64,000 nt of DNA from Chryseobacterium sp. JUb7 (GCF_024806495.1 NZ_JANUFF010000004.1:248001-312000), one strand, 5' to 3'. Positions 44,933-54,274 are shown, counted from the stretch's first letter. The notes: a model not told the origin generated them from the sequence alone. Numbers and translations are program-made.

Positions 44933-44980
44933 TAGATAGTTTATCAAAATCATGTATCTTAGTAGAGATTAATATTCTCA

Positions 44981-45772
44981 ATGAGCTTATTCTCTTTAAA
45001 AAAAAAGAAACCTATAATCGGCTTGACTCTATCAGGCGGAGGGATGCGCGGAATCGCCCACATCGCTGTTTTAAAAGCTCTGGAAGAATATAATCTGAAA
45101 CCGGATATTATTTCAGGAACCAGTGCCGGATCGATTGTAGGAGCTTTCTATTCTTTCGGAAAAACTCCGGATGAAATGATGGATATTGTGAGGCAAACCA
45201 CTTTTTTTTCGAGATCATATCTGAGATTATCTAAAAACGGGATTTTTAGTTCGAATTTTATTTTAAAACTACTTCGGGATTACTTTCCTGAAGACAACTT
45301 TAACATTCTGAAAATTCCTGTATTTGTAACCGCTACCGAAATGACCCACGGAATTGTAGATTTCTTTTCGGAAGGAGAACTTTTTGCTCCATTATTAGCA
45401 TCATCAAGCGTTCCGTTTGTCCTTCCTCCTGTAAAAATGGGTGAAAAAATATATGTTGATGGTGGGGTATTAGATAATCTTCCCATTGAACCAATTATCG
45501 ATAAATGTGATTTTCTGATCGCATCCCACGTTAATTCCATCAGTTATGACAGCCTTGAAAATATGAGTTTAATGAAAGAATTTGACAGAATATTACACTT
45601 AGCAATAGCAAAGTCGGTATATTCCAAAGCCAGTTCGTGTGATATATTTCTGGATCCTCCTAAAATGACAAAGTTCAGTTTATTCAATAAAAAATCTCTT
45701 GACAGTATGTTTCAGCAAGTATATGAATACACCTGTAAAGAACTTGAGGCAAAGGGATATAGGAAAAATTAA
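44981..45772 (+). CDS. patatin-like phospholipase
   Basis: A 263-residue lipid acyl hydrolase. The oxyanion motif is LSGGGMRGIAHIAVLKAL, the nucleophile Ser48 lies in GTSAGS, and the catalytic Asp is in YVDGGVLDN near residue 158. There is no signal peptide, and the N-terminal basic patch (LKKKKP) could contact membranes. Family members release fatty acids from phospholipids. Its 3' end is convergent with the WG-repeat gene, 23 bases away. Confidence 0.92.
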   Translation: MSLFSLKKKKPIIGLTLSGGGMRGIAHIAVLKALEEYNLKPDIISGTSAGSIVGAFYSFGKTPDEMMDIVRQTTFFSRSYLRLSKNGIFSSNFILKLLRDYFPEDNFNILKIPVFVTATEMTHGIVDFFSEGELFAPLLASSSVPFVLPPVKMGEKIYVDGGVLDNLPIEPIIDKCDFLIASHVNSISYDSLENMSLMKEFDRILHLAIAKSVYSKASSCDIFLDPPKMTKFSLFNKKSLDSMFQQVYEYTCKELEAKGYRKN

Positions 45773-45795
45773 TTTTATTCTGTTCAAAAAAACAA

Positions 45796-47085
45796 TTAAA
45801 AATAGTGCTCCAAAGTAAAATAAAAATTCTGCATTTTTTCTGAACCTGAATAGAAGTTTCCCGTGTATTTTGGGAAGCATAATCCTCCGACACATACCCT
45901 TATTACAACATCAGTTCCGTCAACATGGGTTCTATTACCTGCTTCTTCAATAGAATAATAATCACACCAATCAAATCCCTCTATTAAAGAATTCCAAATA
46001 TTTTTATCGGTTTCTGTTTTTACAACATCCCCTTTAGAATTCTTTGAAATTACAAAATTTTTATCAATTGTCACTTCAGACCAATCTCCGTAAGGTGAGG
46101 CATGACTAATAAAAATTTTATCCGGTTTCTTATTATTATCAATTGAATAGTATTTTGAAATAGTCTTATTATCATTAATGAAGTAAATATCATTCCCAAT
46201 AAAGCCTATATTCACACTTTCTGAAACCTTATCGAATTTAAAATCTTTAAAATCACCATTTTTGTATAGAACACCTAATGTCCCATCTTTTTTTACAGCT
46301 CCGATTATTTCACTGGAACCACTTGCGATGACATCAACTTTAAAGGATGTTTTTACCATAAGTTTCCCGCTCCAATCAAAGTAAAACCAATGTTTACCTT
46401 TTCTAAAACCTAAAAAAGACTGAATATTTCTCTTATTTTGTTTGTTAAAAGGAATTACTTCATCATACTCATAAGGTACAATAACCTGTGTAGAAAGATC
46501 TTCTAAGCCGTATTTCCCATTTATCTTTGCCAAAATAAAATTTTCTGACACAGAAACAACAGTATCATACTTAGCAGGAAACTGAAGTTCCCCCAATCTG
46601 TCCTGACAAGTGATTCCGTATTTAGAATTTTTAGATTTATATATACTCAAGGATCTGAGACTTCTGAATTCACTGCTTTCATCCTCCGATCTTTTTTTTA
46701 TAGCATCATACGAATGAACATACCGATTATTAAGCCTGACTTCATTGGGATAATTGGGATTCAAGTGCGGTTTTCCTTTAATAAAATCAAAAATAGGTTC
46801 CTTTATCAAAAAATCACCTTTTCTGTTGATTACATTATATTTATCATCATATTTTACCACGGCTACATCCCGAAAAAAGGGATAAGCTTCCTGAAAATGT
46901 ATCGGATAAATATTTTTCCCAGAAGAAATATTTATAAAACTAAAACCTCCGTCTTTATAAACCGGTTTTATTGTATCTGCGGTATTTGAATATTGTTCCA
47001 GAATATCCAGACTGAACGGAAAACAATTTTGTGCAAAAAAAGTTTCAGAAAATATGATGACAAAAAATAGAAATATCTTTTTCAT
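45796..47085 (-). CDS. WG-repeat exported protein
   Basis: The 429-residue product has a Sec signal peptide (MKKIFLFFVIIFSETFFAQ) and repeated WG/KWG-type units (NGKYGLEDLSTQVIVPYEYD, then KYGITCQDRLGELQFPAKYD), each a short beta motif with a Gly-Leu/Ile turn. WG-repeat proteins are common in Bacteroidetes and of unknown function. The C-terminus has three Cys (FDWCDYYSIEE, RVCVGGLCFPKY). It is probably co-transcribed with nrnA, which ends 19 bases upstream. Confidence 0.8.
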   Translation of the reverse strand: MKKIFLFFVIIFSETFFAQNCFPFSLDILEQYSNTADTIKPVYKDGGFSFINISSGKNIYPIHFQEAYPFFRDVAVVKYDDKYNVINRKGDFLIKEPIFDFIKGKPHLNPNYPNEVRLNNRYVHSYDAIKKRSEDESSEFRSLRSLSIYKSKNSKYGITCQDRLGELQFPAKYDTVVSVSENFILAKINGKYGLEDLSTQVIVPYEYDEVIPFNKQNKRNIQSFLGFRKGKHWFYFDWSGKLMVKTSFKVDVIASGSSEIIGAVKKDGTLGVLYKNGDFKDFKFDKVSESVNIGFIGNDIYFINDNKTISKYYSIDNNKKPDKIFISHASPYGDWSEVTIDKNFVISKNSKGDVVKTETDKNIWNSLIEGFDWCDYYSIEEAGNRTHVDGTDVVIRVCVGGLCFPKYTGNFYSGSEKMQNFYFTLEHYF

Positions 47086-47104
47086 TCACCAATATATTTA
47101 AATT

Positions 47105-48112
47105 TTACAGAGACTCTTCTTCTACCCTAGCTTTAAAAGTTTCGATTGTTTCCGGTAAGGACTGGTTAGATTTACCTCCTGCAGCATTAATATGCCCACC
47201 GCCATTGAAGTACTTTCTTGAAAACTGGTTTACATCCATATCATCTTTACTTCTGAATGAAATTTTCACAAAATCTTCATAAAGATCTTCCATAAAGAAT
47301 GCAGACATTTTCACGCCCATGATACTTAGCCCATAATTTACAAAACCTTCTGTATCTCCTTTCTGGAAGCCGTATTCTTTAAGTTCATTTCTTGTTAATG
47401 ATAAAATAGCAACCTTTCCGTCTTTTACCACTTCTATTCTCGCCAATACCAAAGCAAGAAGATGTAAACGGGAAACCGTATTTGTATCCCAAGTACTTGA
47501 GGTAATAAACGAAGGATCGGCACCTTTTTCAATCAGGTTTGCAATAATTCTGTGAGTCGCCGCACTGGTGGATCTGAAACGGAAACCTCCGGTATCTGTC
47601 ATTATTCCTGTATAAAGACATTCTGCAATATCTTTATTGACTAATTTTTCATCACCCATCACTTCGATAAAGTGATAAATCATCTGGCAGGTTGCAGGAA
47701 TTACAGTATCAGAATATACAAAATCAAATTTTTCAGGCTGCTGATGGTGATCAATTAAGATCTTTTTTGCCTTAGCATGTGTCAGCCAGTCTCCTAAAAT
47801 TCCGATTCTGGAAGGAGAATTAAAATCTAAACAAAAAATAACATCAGCTTCATTAATAATATCAAAGGCTACTTTTCTTTTATATTCACCAATGATCGCT
47901 TTCTTGGATTCCGGCATCCACTTCAGAAATTTCGGAAAATCATTGGGTACAACGATTTCTGCCTCGATCCCTTTTGCTTTCAAATAGTGCTTCAGACCCA
48001 GACTGGAACCAATAGCATCACCATCAGGATTGTAATGGGTAAGAATAACTATTTTGTTGTCGGGAGTAAGCAGCGTATTGATTTCTAAAAGTTCCGCAGG
48101 TGTAAACATCAT
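47105..48112 (-). CDS. nrnA: DHH-family phosphoesterase NrnA (oligoribonuclease/pAp phosphatase)
   Basis: Degrades short RNA oligonucleotides and pAp. Start at 48112 (or 48109) gives about 335 residues; the longer frame upstream overlaps a promoter. Metal-binding motifs are HYNPDGDAIGSSLGL, CLDFNSPSRIG, LIDHHQQPEKFD and the DHHA1 signature GGGHINAAGG. Bacteroidetes use this instead of Orn. A TATCTTTG element lies 32 bases before the start. Confidence 0.92.
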   Translation of the reverse strand: MMFTPAELLEINTLLTPDNKIVILTHYNPDGDAIGSSLGLKHYLKAKGIEAEIVVPNDFPKFLKWMPESKKAIIGEYKRKVAFDIINEADVIFCLDFNSPSRIGILGDWLTHAKAKKILIDHHQQPEKFDFVYSDTVIPATCQMIYHFIEVMGDEKLVNKDIAECLYTGIMTDTGGFRFRSTSAATHRIIANLIEKGADPSFITSSTWDTNTVSRLHLLALVLARIEVVKDGKVAILSLTRNELKEYGFQKGDTEGFVNYGLSIMGVKMSAFFMEDLYEDFVKISFRSKDDMDVNQFSRKYFNGGGHINAAGGKSNQSLPETIETFKARVEEESL

Positions 48113-48144
48113 TATGTTTATTTTTTTGTTTAATTTTGAGTCTC

Positions 48145-48152
48145 CAAAGATA
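48145..48152 (-). promoter_or_regulatory. -7 element of nrnA
   Basis: TATCTTTG on the minus strand, 32 bases before the start codon. Confidence 0.6.
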
Positions 48153-48261
48153 GAGCTTTTAAATAAATCATTAATATTATTTTTGAATATAACGGAATTC
48201 GTTTTCCAGTGAGGATTTGTAAGAAATTTGATAAAAAACATTCAAAAAAAAAGTATTAAAG

Positions 48262-48292
48262 TTTGCATCTTCTAAAAAATTCTATATCTTTG
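48262..48292 (+). promoter_or_regulatory. promoter of rpmH
   Basis: TTTG (48262-48265), 19 bases, TATCTTTG (48285-48292): a full match to the Bacteroidetes consensus. Confidence 0.85.
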
Positions 48293-48335
48293 CAACCTGA
48301 AAATTAATAGATAATTACGATTTAAACATATAGTA

Positions 48336-48494
48336 ATGAGTAAAAGAACATTCCAGCCATCAGAAAGAAAAAGAAGAAACAAACACGGTTTCAGAGAAAG
48401 AATGTCTACGCCAAATGGAAGAAGAGTTTTGGCTGCGAGAAGAGCTAAAGGCAGAAAGAGTTTAACTGTAAGTGCTGCACGCGCTAAGAGATAA
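48336..48494 (+). CDS. rpmH: ribosomal protein L34
   Basis: A 52-codon gene coding a basic protein ([20 protein letters not shown] at the N-terminus, ending SAARAKR), the textbook L34 of the large ribosomal subunit. ATG at 48336, stop TAA at 48492-48494. Its strong promoter gives a leader of about 36 bases. It is monocistronic and followed by a terminator; dnaA is not adjacent, as is normal in Bacteroidetes. Confidence 0.97.
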   Translation: MSKRTFQPSERKRRNKHGFRERMSTPNGRRVLAARRAKGRKSLTVSAARAKR

Positions 48495-48519
48495 TCTTTT
48501 TATTATCATATACAAATCA

Positions 48520-48551
48520 TGCTTGAAAAGAAGTTTTTCAGGCATTTTTTG
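48520..48551 (+). terminator. terminator of rpmH
   Basis: TGCTTGAAAA / TTTTCAGGCA stem with one G-U pair and a T6 tail. Confidence 0.85.
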
Positions 48552-48647
48552 TTGTTAAAATTTCCTAAAATATACTTTCTTTAGAGTTCTTTTTACTATT
48601 TTTAAAAGCTGAAAATATTTTTAGAAATAGTACTTTAAAATTGAATT

Positions 48648-49358
48648 ATGCCACATACAAATATCGCCGGAGATAATATCATAAGTTTACAACACGCAAA
48701 AATTGCGCAAAAAAACTTCACTGTTCTTTCTGATGTTAATTTAAACATTAAAAAAGGTAGATTCTGCTATCTTATCGGAAAAACAGGTTCTGGGAAAAGT
48801 TCACTTTTAAAGACACTTTACGGACACATCCCATTGGCTGCAGGCCACGGTGCTGTAGTAGGTTTTGATTTGGAAAAAATGAGAACTTCTGACATTCCGA
48901 ACCTGAGAAGAAAGCTGGGAATTGTATTTCAGGATTTCCAGTTATTATCAGACAGAACGGTAGAGAAGAATTTGAAATTCGTTCTTGAAGCAACCGGCTG
49001 GAGCGATAAAATAAAGATGGAAGACCGAATCAATGAAGTTTTATCAAGTGTAAATATGAAAAGCAAAAAGCACAAAATGCCTCACGAACTTTCCGGAGGA
49101 GAACAACAGCGTGTTGCCATTGCCAGAGCTTTATTAAACCACCCAGACCTTATTTTAGCAGATGAACCCACAGGAAATTTAGATCCTGAAACTTCAAACG
49201 AAATTATGACCCTGCTAAAACAGGTTGCTCTTGAAAACGGAGCTGCCGTAGTAATGGCAACTCACGATTATCATATGATCCAGAACTTTCCAGGTGAAGC
49301 AATCCGATGCGAAGATGGAAAGGTTTCCGTGCTGGATACAGCAGAATTATTTGAATAG
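48648..49358 (+). CDS. ftsE: cell division ATP-binding protein FtsE
   Basis: ABC ATPase of 236 residues that, with FtsX, couples cell division to murein hydrolase activation. Walker A is [15 protein letters not shown], the FtsE-like Q-loop region is [19 protein letters not shown], the signature is [15 protein letters not shown] and Walker B is [12 protein letters not shown]. FtsX is not next to it; in flavobacteria the two are often unlinked. The start ([10 protein letters not shown]) is 154 bases after rpmH. A terminator follows. Confidence 0.9.
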   Translation: MPHTNIAGDNIISLQHAKIAQKNFTVLSDVNLNIKKGRFCYLIGKTGSGKSSLLKTLYGHIPLAAGHGAVVGFDLEKMRTSDIPNLRRKLGIVFQDFQLLSDRTVEKNLKFVLEATGWSDKIKMEDRINEVLSSVNMKSKKHKMPHELSGGEQQRVAIARALLNHPDLILADEPTGNLDPETSNEIMTLLKQVALENGAAVVMATHDYHMIQNFPGEAIRCEDGKVSVLDTAELFE

Positions 49359-49383
49359 TTTTTACATACAATCTATATCATAA

Positions 49384-49419
49384 AAAAAGAGTTGCATTGA
49401 TCATATCGCAACTCTTTTT
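49384..49419. terminator. terminator between ftsE and trmN6
   Basis: AAAAAGAGTTGC / GCAACTCTTTTT, a perfect 12-bp stem with a 12-base loop, between convergent genes. Confidence 0.85.
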
Positions 49420-49443
49420 ATTTTTAGTTTAAACGTTTTCGTT

Positions 49444-50145
49444 TTAAACGCTATTTTTAAAAACATGAAATTCTTTTGTAAGCTCCAGATATTGATCGGA
49501 ATACTGCCTTGGGCTTTTTTCTATTATAAACTCCCGCTCCTCGAGCTCTTTAACCATCGAAGAAAATTCCAAAATCAGTCTTTTTATTTTTGAATTTTCA
49601 ATTCCTTTAATGAAAATTCTTTTACTTAAAAATAAGCGATTTTTTTCAGCAATCTCTACAAAAACATCATCTGCTTCCACAGGAATGATTACAGAAAAAA
49701 CTCCTTTTTCAGAAAGCAATATCGCTGATTTTGATATTAATTGCTGAAAATTAAGCTCCACTGTCTGCCGGGCAATTTTATCCTTTTCAGAACCAGATTC
49801 TTCAAAATAAGGAGGGTTTGAAACAATGAGATCAAATTTATCTTCAGTTTTGAAATTTTTAAAATCCTGAAAAACATTTTTTAATCTTAACTTAAAAGGT
49901 GAGTTTTCAAAATTGATCTTGGTCAGATTTGCAGCCTCTTCATTAATGTCAATTCCTAAAAATTCAGCATGAACATTTCTTTGAGCCAACATGAGCGAAA
50001 TCAAACCTGTTCCTGTCCCTATTTCCAGAACTTTTTCAGCATGATCAATACATGCCAAGGCACCCAGCAAAACACCGTCTGTTCCCACACGGAAAACGTT
50101 TTTAGATTGCTGAATCTCGAATTGTTTAAATATAAAAGATTTCAC
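49444..50145 (-). CDS. trmN6: tRNA1(Val) adenine-N6 methyltransferase
   Basis: Class I methyltransferase of 233 residues that modifies A37 of tRNA1-Val. It has the SAM loop VLEIGTGTGLISLMLAQ, the DNA/RNA-base methylase motif VSNPPYFEESGSEKD (NPPY) and the initial signature FEIQQSKNVFRVGTDGVLLG. It shares base 50145 with the start of the sensor kinase stop region, so the genes ribE, kinase and trmN6 are a leftward operon. Confidence 0.9.
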   Translation of the reverse strand: MKSFIFKQFEIQQSKNVFRVGTDGVLLGALACIDHAEKVLEIGTGTGLISLMLAQRNVHAEFLGIDINEEAANLTKINFENSPFKLRLKNVFQDFKNFKTEDKFDLIVSNPPYFEESGSEKDKIARQTVELNFQQLISKSAILLSEKGVFSVIIPVEADDVFVEIAEKNRLFLSKRIFIKGIENSKIKRLILEFSSMVKELEEREFIIEKSPRQYSDQYLELTKEFHVFKNSV

Positions 50146-51599
50146 TATAAATTGGTAGGCAGTGTAATCGTAAATGTTGATCCTTTTCCTTCTTCAGATT
50201 TTACGGTAATCTCACCTTTATAATCTTCCACCATTTTTCTTACCATTGATAAACCAAGCCCCATTCCACTGTTTTTTGAAGTAAAATTAGGTTCAAAAAT
50301 CCTTTCATACATATTTTCTGCAATACCAATTCCATTATCCTGAACCGAGATCATAACCCTTCTTTGATGCTGTTCGACATCTACATTAATAATTAATTTA
50401 CGTTCATCACTTTCTGCCTGCTTGGCATTGGTAACAAGATTTGTAATAATTCTGGACAGATAAATTCTATCCATATTAATCATAATATTACCTTTATTGG
50501 AATGCATAAAAATGCTGTCATCATTAAACACCCGCAGAATATCTTCAACTTCAGTATTTAAATTAATAACCTCATTATTCTTTTCAGGAAGCTTGGCAAA
50601 TTCTGAGAATGCAGATGCAACAGTGGCAATCAAATCAATCTGATCGACCATTGTTTTACTCATCTGTCTTACTTTTTCTTTAATATTCGGGTCTTGAGGA
50701 TCAAATTTTCTTTCAAAGTTCTGAATGGTGAGCTTCATCGGCGTCAAAGGATTTTTCACCTCATGAGCAACCTGTTTTGCCATTTCACGCCACGCTTCCT
50801 CCGAAGCTTTGAAACGAAGCCTTTCTTTCTGATCCTGAATCTGAAGAATCATTCTGTTATACGCTCTCGCCAGTGCGTTAAGCTCATCATTTTTATAGTA
50901 TCTGATAGGATGCATATCATTTTCAAACAAAGTGATACGGGTAATCATATCAGAAAACTTGGTGATTGTTTTCGCAAGGCTGTTTGAAGTAATCCAGCTG
51001 ATCCAGACACTAAAAAGAATAAGGAAAAAATCGACAAGTAAAATATACTTCACATACTGATGCAGAACATCATAGTAAGCAGATTCATTATGATAAAGCG
51101 GAATATAAATAATAGCAATCGGTTCCAGCTCATTATTTTTAAGAACAAGATAAGAGGAAGTAAAGACAGCATCTTTAGCCTGGTCATATCCTCTGATATC
51201 AACTCTCGCATCCGTTGCCAGAATTTTATTAACAATAGTAATCGGAATAGTCTTCTGCTCGATCAGACTTTCATCTTTATTGGAGAGAAGATAGTTTCCT
51301 TTTAAATCATAAATAACAATATCATGCTGATTGATGTCTGCAATTTCAAAAATTTTGTTCTCTAAAACTTTTGGAAGATCCTTTGTGTCAATAGTAGATC
51401 TGCTGACAGCATAATCCAGATAACGCATAACCGCCATCGTCTTATCCTGCATATCGATCCTGCTTTGCTGCAAAGAATTATTCCTTAGCACAAAATAAGG
51501 AACCAAAGAAACCGCAATAACACTTAAAAGACATACCAGCAAGAAACCGAAAAACACCCGATTTCTTAAGCTATATCCTTTATATTTATTAATTGCCAT
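50145..51599 (-). CDS. membrane sensor histidine kinase
   Basis: A 484-residue kinase: helix at about 15-34, periplasmic part with repeated Tyr/Asp (about 35-175), second helix about 180-200, HAMP-like linker, H box EMAKQVAHEVKNPLTPMKL (NtrY-like HEVKNPLTP), N box RIITNLVTNAKQAES and G boxes VQDNGIGIAEN and SGMGLGLSMVRKM. No response regulator lies next to it; it sits between ribE and trmN6, overlapping ribE by 11 bases. The signal and partner are unknown. Confidence 0.92.
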   Translation of the reverse strand: MAINKYKGYSLRNRVFFGFLLVCLLSVIAVSLVPYFVLRNNSLQQSRIDMQDKTMAVMRYLDYAVSRSTIDTKDLPKVLENKIFEIADINQHDIVIYDLKGNYLLSNKDESLIEQKTIPITIVNKILATDARVDIRGYDQAKDAVFTSSYLVLKNNELEPIAIIYIPLYHNESAYYDVLHQYVKYILLVDFFLILFSVWISWITSNSLAKTITKFSDMITRITLFENDMHPIRYYKNDELNALARAYNRMILQIQDQKERLRFKASEEAWREMAKQVAHEVKNPLTPMKLTIQNFERKFDPQDPNIKEKVRQMSKTMVDQIDLIATVASAFSEFAKLPEKNNEVINLNTEVEDILRVFNDDSIFMHSNKGNIMINMDRIYLSRIITNLVTNAKQAESDERKLIINVDVEQHQRRVMISVQDNGIGIAENMYERIFEPNFTSKNSGMGLGLSMVRKMVEDYKGEITVKSEEGKGSTFTITLPTNL

Positions 51600-52185
51600 C
51601 CTGCTTTTTAATTAACTTAGCAATATACTTACCAATTATATCAAATTCTAAATTAACTTTATCTCCGGATTTTAAATGTTTCATATTGGTGAACTCCCAG
51701 GTATATGGAATGATCGCAATTGAAAACTGAGAATCTTCACTTTTTGCTACCGTCAAACTTATTCCGTTTACCGTGATAGATCCCTGAGGAACTGTTACAA
51801 AGCTCCCGTTGTCTTCGTACTTGATCGTAATGAAATAACTTCCGTCTTTATTTTCAATACTTACGACCTCTCCCGTCTTGTCAACATGCCCCTGAACAAT
51901 GTGCCCATCAAGTCTTCCATCCATTTTCATGCAACGTTCAAGATTGACAACGCTTCCAACTTCCCAATTTCCAAGATTGGTTTTTTCAAGGGTTTCGTTG
52001 ATTGCTGTTACTACATATTGGTCGCCTTCAATTTTCACAACAGTTAAACAACATCCGTTATGAGCAAGACTCTGATCTATTTTTAATTCATTCGTGAACG
52101 GGCAGGTAAGAGTAAAATCGATGTTACTTCCATTTTCTTCAATCTTCTCAATAACTCCAACTGCTTCAATAATTCCTGTGAACAT
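51589..52185 (-). CDS. ribE: riboflavin synthase alpha chain
   Basis: Catalyses the last step of riboflavin synthesis, dismutation of 6,7-dimethyl-8-ribityllumazine. The 198-residue product starts MFTGIIEAVGVIEKIEENG and has two lumazine-binding repeats, the second with GSFVTVPQGSITVNGISLTV and GEVV... linker sequence. The size and repeats fit the homotrimeric enzyme. It heads a leftward operon with the kinase and trmN6 and is divergent from pdxA. Confidence 0.95.
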   Translation of the reverse strand: MFTGIIEAVGVIEKIEENGSNIDFTLTCPFTNELKIDQSLAHNGCCLTVVKIEGDQYVVTAINETLEKTNLGNWEVGSVVNLERCMKMDGRLDGHIVQGHVDKTGEVVSIENKDGSYFITIKYEDNGSFVTVPQGSITVNGISLTVAKSEDSQFSIAIIPYTWEFTNMKHLKSGDKVNLEFDIIGKYIAKLIKKQDGN

Positions 52186-52197
52186 ATTATTTTTTGC

Positions 52198-52205
52198 TAA
52201 ATTTG
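52198..52205 (+). promoter_or_regulatory. -7 element of pdxA
   Basis: TAAATTTG, 28 bases before the pdxA start codon. It lies within the leader of ribE on the other strand. Confidence 0.5.
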
Positions 52206-52219
52206 TAAATTATAATCTT

Positions 52220-52227
52220 CAAAGATA
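52220..52227 (-). promoter_or_regulatory. -7 element of ribE
   Basis: TATCTTTG on the minus strand, 34 bases before ribE. It lies downstream of the pdxA element, so the two divergent transcripts overlap at their 5' ends. Confidence 0.55.
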
Positions 52228-52233
52228 ATCAAA

Positions 52234-53325
52234 ATGAGCCCAAAAAACCATAAAGTACGAGTAGGAATTTCAATCGGAGATTTCAACGGCATCGGTCCCG
52301 AAATCATCATGAAATCCCTTGCAGACAAAACCATTACGGATTTTTTCACCCCGGTAATTTTTGGTTCGGGAAAATTATTTACTTATCAGAAAAACATTTT
52401 TAAGTTAAATCTTAATTTCAACTATATCAACGAGGCTTCACAGGCACAGGCAGGAAAACTGAATATGGTAAATCTTGTGAAAGACAATGTGACTGTAGAA
52501 TTGGGAGCTCCCACGGAAGAATCTACCAAAATGGCGATTGATTCTCTGGAGGCGGCAACAGAAGCTTTATTAAAAGGCGAGATAGATGTTATTGTAACCG
52601 CTCCGATCAATAAAGACGAGATGGTGAAGATGGGCTTTAAACACACCGGACACACCGGCTATTTTGAAGAAAAATTCAATAAAAAAGGATTAATGTTTCT
52701 GGTAACAGAAGATCTTAAAGTGGCAGTTTCAACACACCACATTCCTATTGCAAAAGTAGCCGAAAACATTTCTAAAGAAAAAATAAAAAAACAAATCAGA
52801 GTATTAAACCAGACTTTGATTGAAGATTTCAATATTTCAAGACCTAAAATTGCTGTTTTAGGATTAAACCCTCACTCCGGAGACGGAGGTGTGATTGGAA
52901 GCGAAGAAATTGAAATCATAGGCCCTGCAATCAAAGAACTTTCAGACAATGGAATTCTTGCTTTTGGCCCATTCCCTGCTGACAGCTTCTTTCAACCGAA
53001 TAAATACAAAAGTTTCGATGCTGTTTTAGCCATGTATCACGATCAGGGACTGGCTCCTTTTAAAACTCTAGCTTATGAAGAAGGAGTAAATTATACAGCC
53101 GGACTTCCATTTATCAGAACTTCTCCGGATCACGGTGTTGCTTATGATATTGCAGGAAAAAATATTGCTGATCCACAAAGTTTTACAGAAGCTATTTTCA
53201 CTGCTATTAAGATTTTCAAGCACAGAAGTGAATACAATGACCTGATGAGTAACAGACTGCAGCCAAGAAAAATGGCTATGGATAATGGAATCGACGAAGA
53301 TCTGCCGGATGAAACTGAAGGTTAA
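52234..53325 (+). CDS. pdxA: 4-hydroxythreonine-4-phosphate dehydrogenase PdxA
   Basis: NAD-dependent enzyme of the DXP-dependent pyridoxal phosphate pathway, cytoplasmic. The 363-residue product has VGISIGDFNGIGPEII at the N-terminus, TAPINKDEMVKMG, the His-rich substrate motif HTGHTGYFEEKF and MYHDQGLAPFKTLAYEEGVN with the metal-binding His, then TSPDHGVAYDIAGK. All expected motifs are present. It is monocistronic or coupled to the DUF177 unit 84 bases downstream. Confidence 0.95.
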   Translation: MSPKNHKVRVGISIGDFNGIGPEIIMKSLADKTITDFFTPVIFGSGKLFTYQKNIFKLNLNFNYINEASQAQAGKLNMVNLVKDNVTVELGAPTEESTKMAIDSLEAATEALLKGEIDVIVTAPINKDEMVKMGFKHTGHTGYFEEKFNKKGLMFLVTEDLKVAVSTHHIPIAKVAENISKEKIKKQIRVLNQTLIEDFNISRPKIAVLGLNPHSGDGGVIGSEEIEIIGPAIKELSDNGILAFGPFPADSFFQPNKYKSFDAVLAMYHDQGLAPFKTLAYEEGVNYTAGLPFIRTSPDHGVAYDIAGKNIADPQSFTEAIFTAIKIFKHRSEYNDLMSNRLQPRKMAMDNGIDEDLPDETEG

Positions 53326-53366
53326 TTTTTTAAAAGAAATTTTAAAGTAATTTGTTATAAATTTTA

Positions 53367-53397
53367 TTTGTTATTATAAAAAAATTGCATATTTTTG
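53367..53397 (+). promoter_or_regulatory. promoter of the DUF177-rpmF unit
   Basis: TTTG (53367-53370), 19 bases, TATTTTTG (53390-53397). It is 12 bases before the start codon at 53410. Confidence 0.82.
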
Positions 53398-53409
53398 CAC
53401 ACTCATTTT

Positions 53410-53931
53410 ATGGACAAGTTAAGAAACTATGACGTAAGCTTTTCCGGACTTAAAACCGGCAAGCACGAGTTCAGGTTTGAGATAGATAAAGAGTTCTTTC
53501 AATTATTTGACACTGAACAGGAATTTACAAATCCTAAAATCACAGTAGATGTCTTATTAGATAAACATTCTACTTTTTTAGAATTTGAGATAAAAGTAAA
53601 TGGAACGGTAGCATTAGTTTGTGATATTACAAACGAAAACTTCAATCATCCCATTGAAAATCAGATCGGCGTATTAGTAAAATTTGGCGAAGAATATGAC
53701 GACAGCGAGGAAGATGTTATTACAATTCCTTCTAATGATCATGCTTTCAACATTGCACAACTGATTTACGAAAATGTGGCTCTTTCAATACCTATGAAAA
53801 AGATATCACCTAACGTAACTGATGAAGATCTGGAGATTCTTGAAAAATTCAGTCCAAAAGAAACTGAAGAAGAAGAACCTAAAAGTGACCCGAGATGGGA
53901 TGCACTTAAAAATTTAAAGAATAAAAATTAA
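53410..53931 (+). CDS. DUF177 (YceD) family protein
   Basis: ATG at 53410 (MDKLRNYDVSFSGLKTG) gives 173 residues; a TTG start five codons earlier overlaps the promoter. The family is linked to 23S rRNA accumulation and is almost always next to rpmF, as here. The middle has LVCDITNENFNHPIENQIG; the usual CxxC pairs of other lineages are reduced to a single Cys. The C-terminus is acidic (KETEEEEPKSDPRWDALKNL). It is first gene of the unit with rpmF. Confidence 0.9.
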   Translation: MDKLRNYDVSFSGLKTGKHEFRFEIDKEFFQLFDTEQEFTNPKITVDVLLDKHSTFLEFEIKVNGTVALVCDITNENFNHPIENQIGVLVKFGEEYDDSEEDVITIPSNDHAFNIAQLIYENVALSIPMKKISPNVTDEDLEILEKFSPKETEEEEPKSDPRWDALKNLKNKN

Positions 53932-53943
53932 AAATAATTTAAA

Positions 53944-53973
53944 GATGATGAGATGATGAATCTCATCGCTCAT
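53944..53973. repeat. GATGAG palindromic spacer between DUF177 and rpmF
   Basis: GATGATGAGATGATGAATCTCATCGCTCATC is symmetrical enough to fold as a short hairpin (GATGAG / CTCATC, with extra ATGA/TCAT pairs). No T run follows, so it is not a normal terminator. Confidence 0.45.
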
Positions 53974-53996
53974 CAAATTAAAAAAGTTATTACAAA

Positions 53997-54200
53997 ATGG
54001 CACATCCAAAGAGAAGACAGTCGTCTACAAGAAGAGATAAGAGAAGAACTCACTACAAAGCTGTAGTTCCTCAATTAGCTAAAGATGCAACAACAGGAGA
54101 AATGCACCTTTACCACAGAGCTCACTGGCATGAAGGAAAACTTTACTACAGAGGTAAAGTAGTATTGGAAAAAGAAGTAGCAACTACTGAAGAAAACTAA
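53997..54200 (+). CDS. rpmF: ribosomal protein L32
   Basis: The 67-residue basic protein starts [20 protein letters not shown], the L32 signature, and ends acidic. The zinc-ribbon cysteines of some L32 proteins are absent; the Cys-free form is usual in Bacteroidetes. It follows DUF177 by 65 bases, the conserved bacterial neighbourhood, and is followed by a terminator. Confidence 0.97.
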   Translation: MAHPKRRQSSTRRDKRRTHYKAVVPQLAKDATTGEMHLYHRAHWHEGKLYYRGKVVLEKEVATTEEN

Positions 54201-54236
54201 GAGTCGTTTTTCATCGAAAAACACCCGTTTTAATAC

Positions 54237-54274
54237 AAAAACCGTCCGATTTTGATAAAATTTGGCGGTTTTTT
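54237..54274 (+). terminator. terminator of rpmF, overlapping the accB promoter
   Basis: AAAAACCG / CGGTTTTT with an imperfect inner stem (CCGATTTT / AAAATTTGG) and T-rich tail. The tail runs into the accB -33 element. Confidence 0.6.

Noticed and set aside
48648..49358. FtsE without FtsX as an anomaly
   Set aside because: In flavobacteria the two genes are often unlinked, so absence of ftsX here is not informative.
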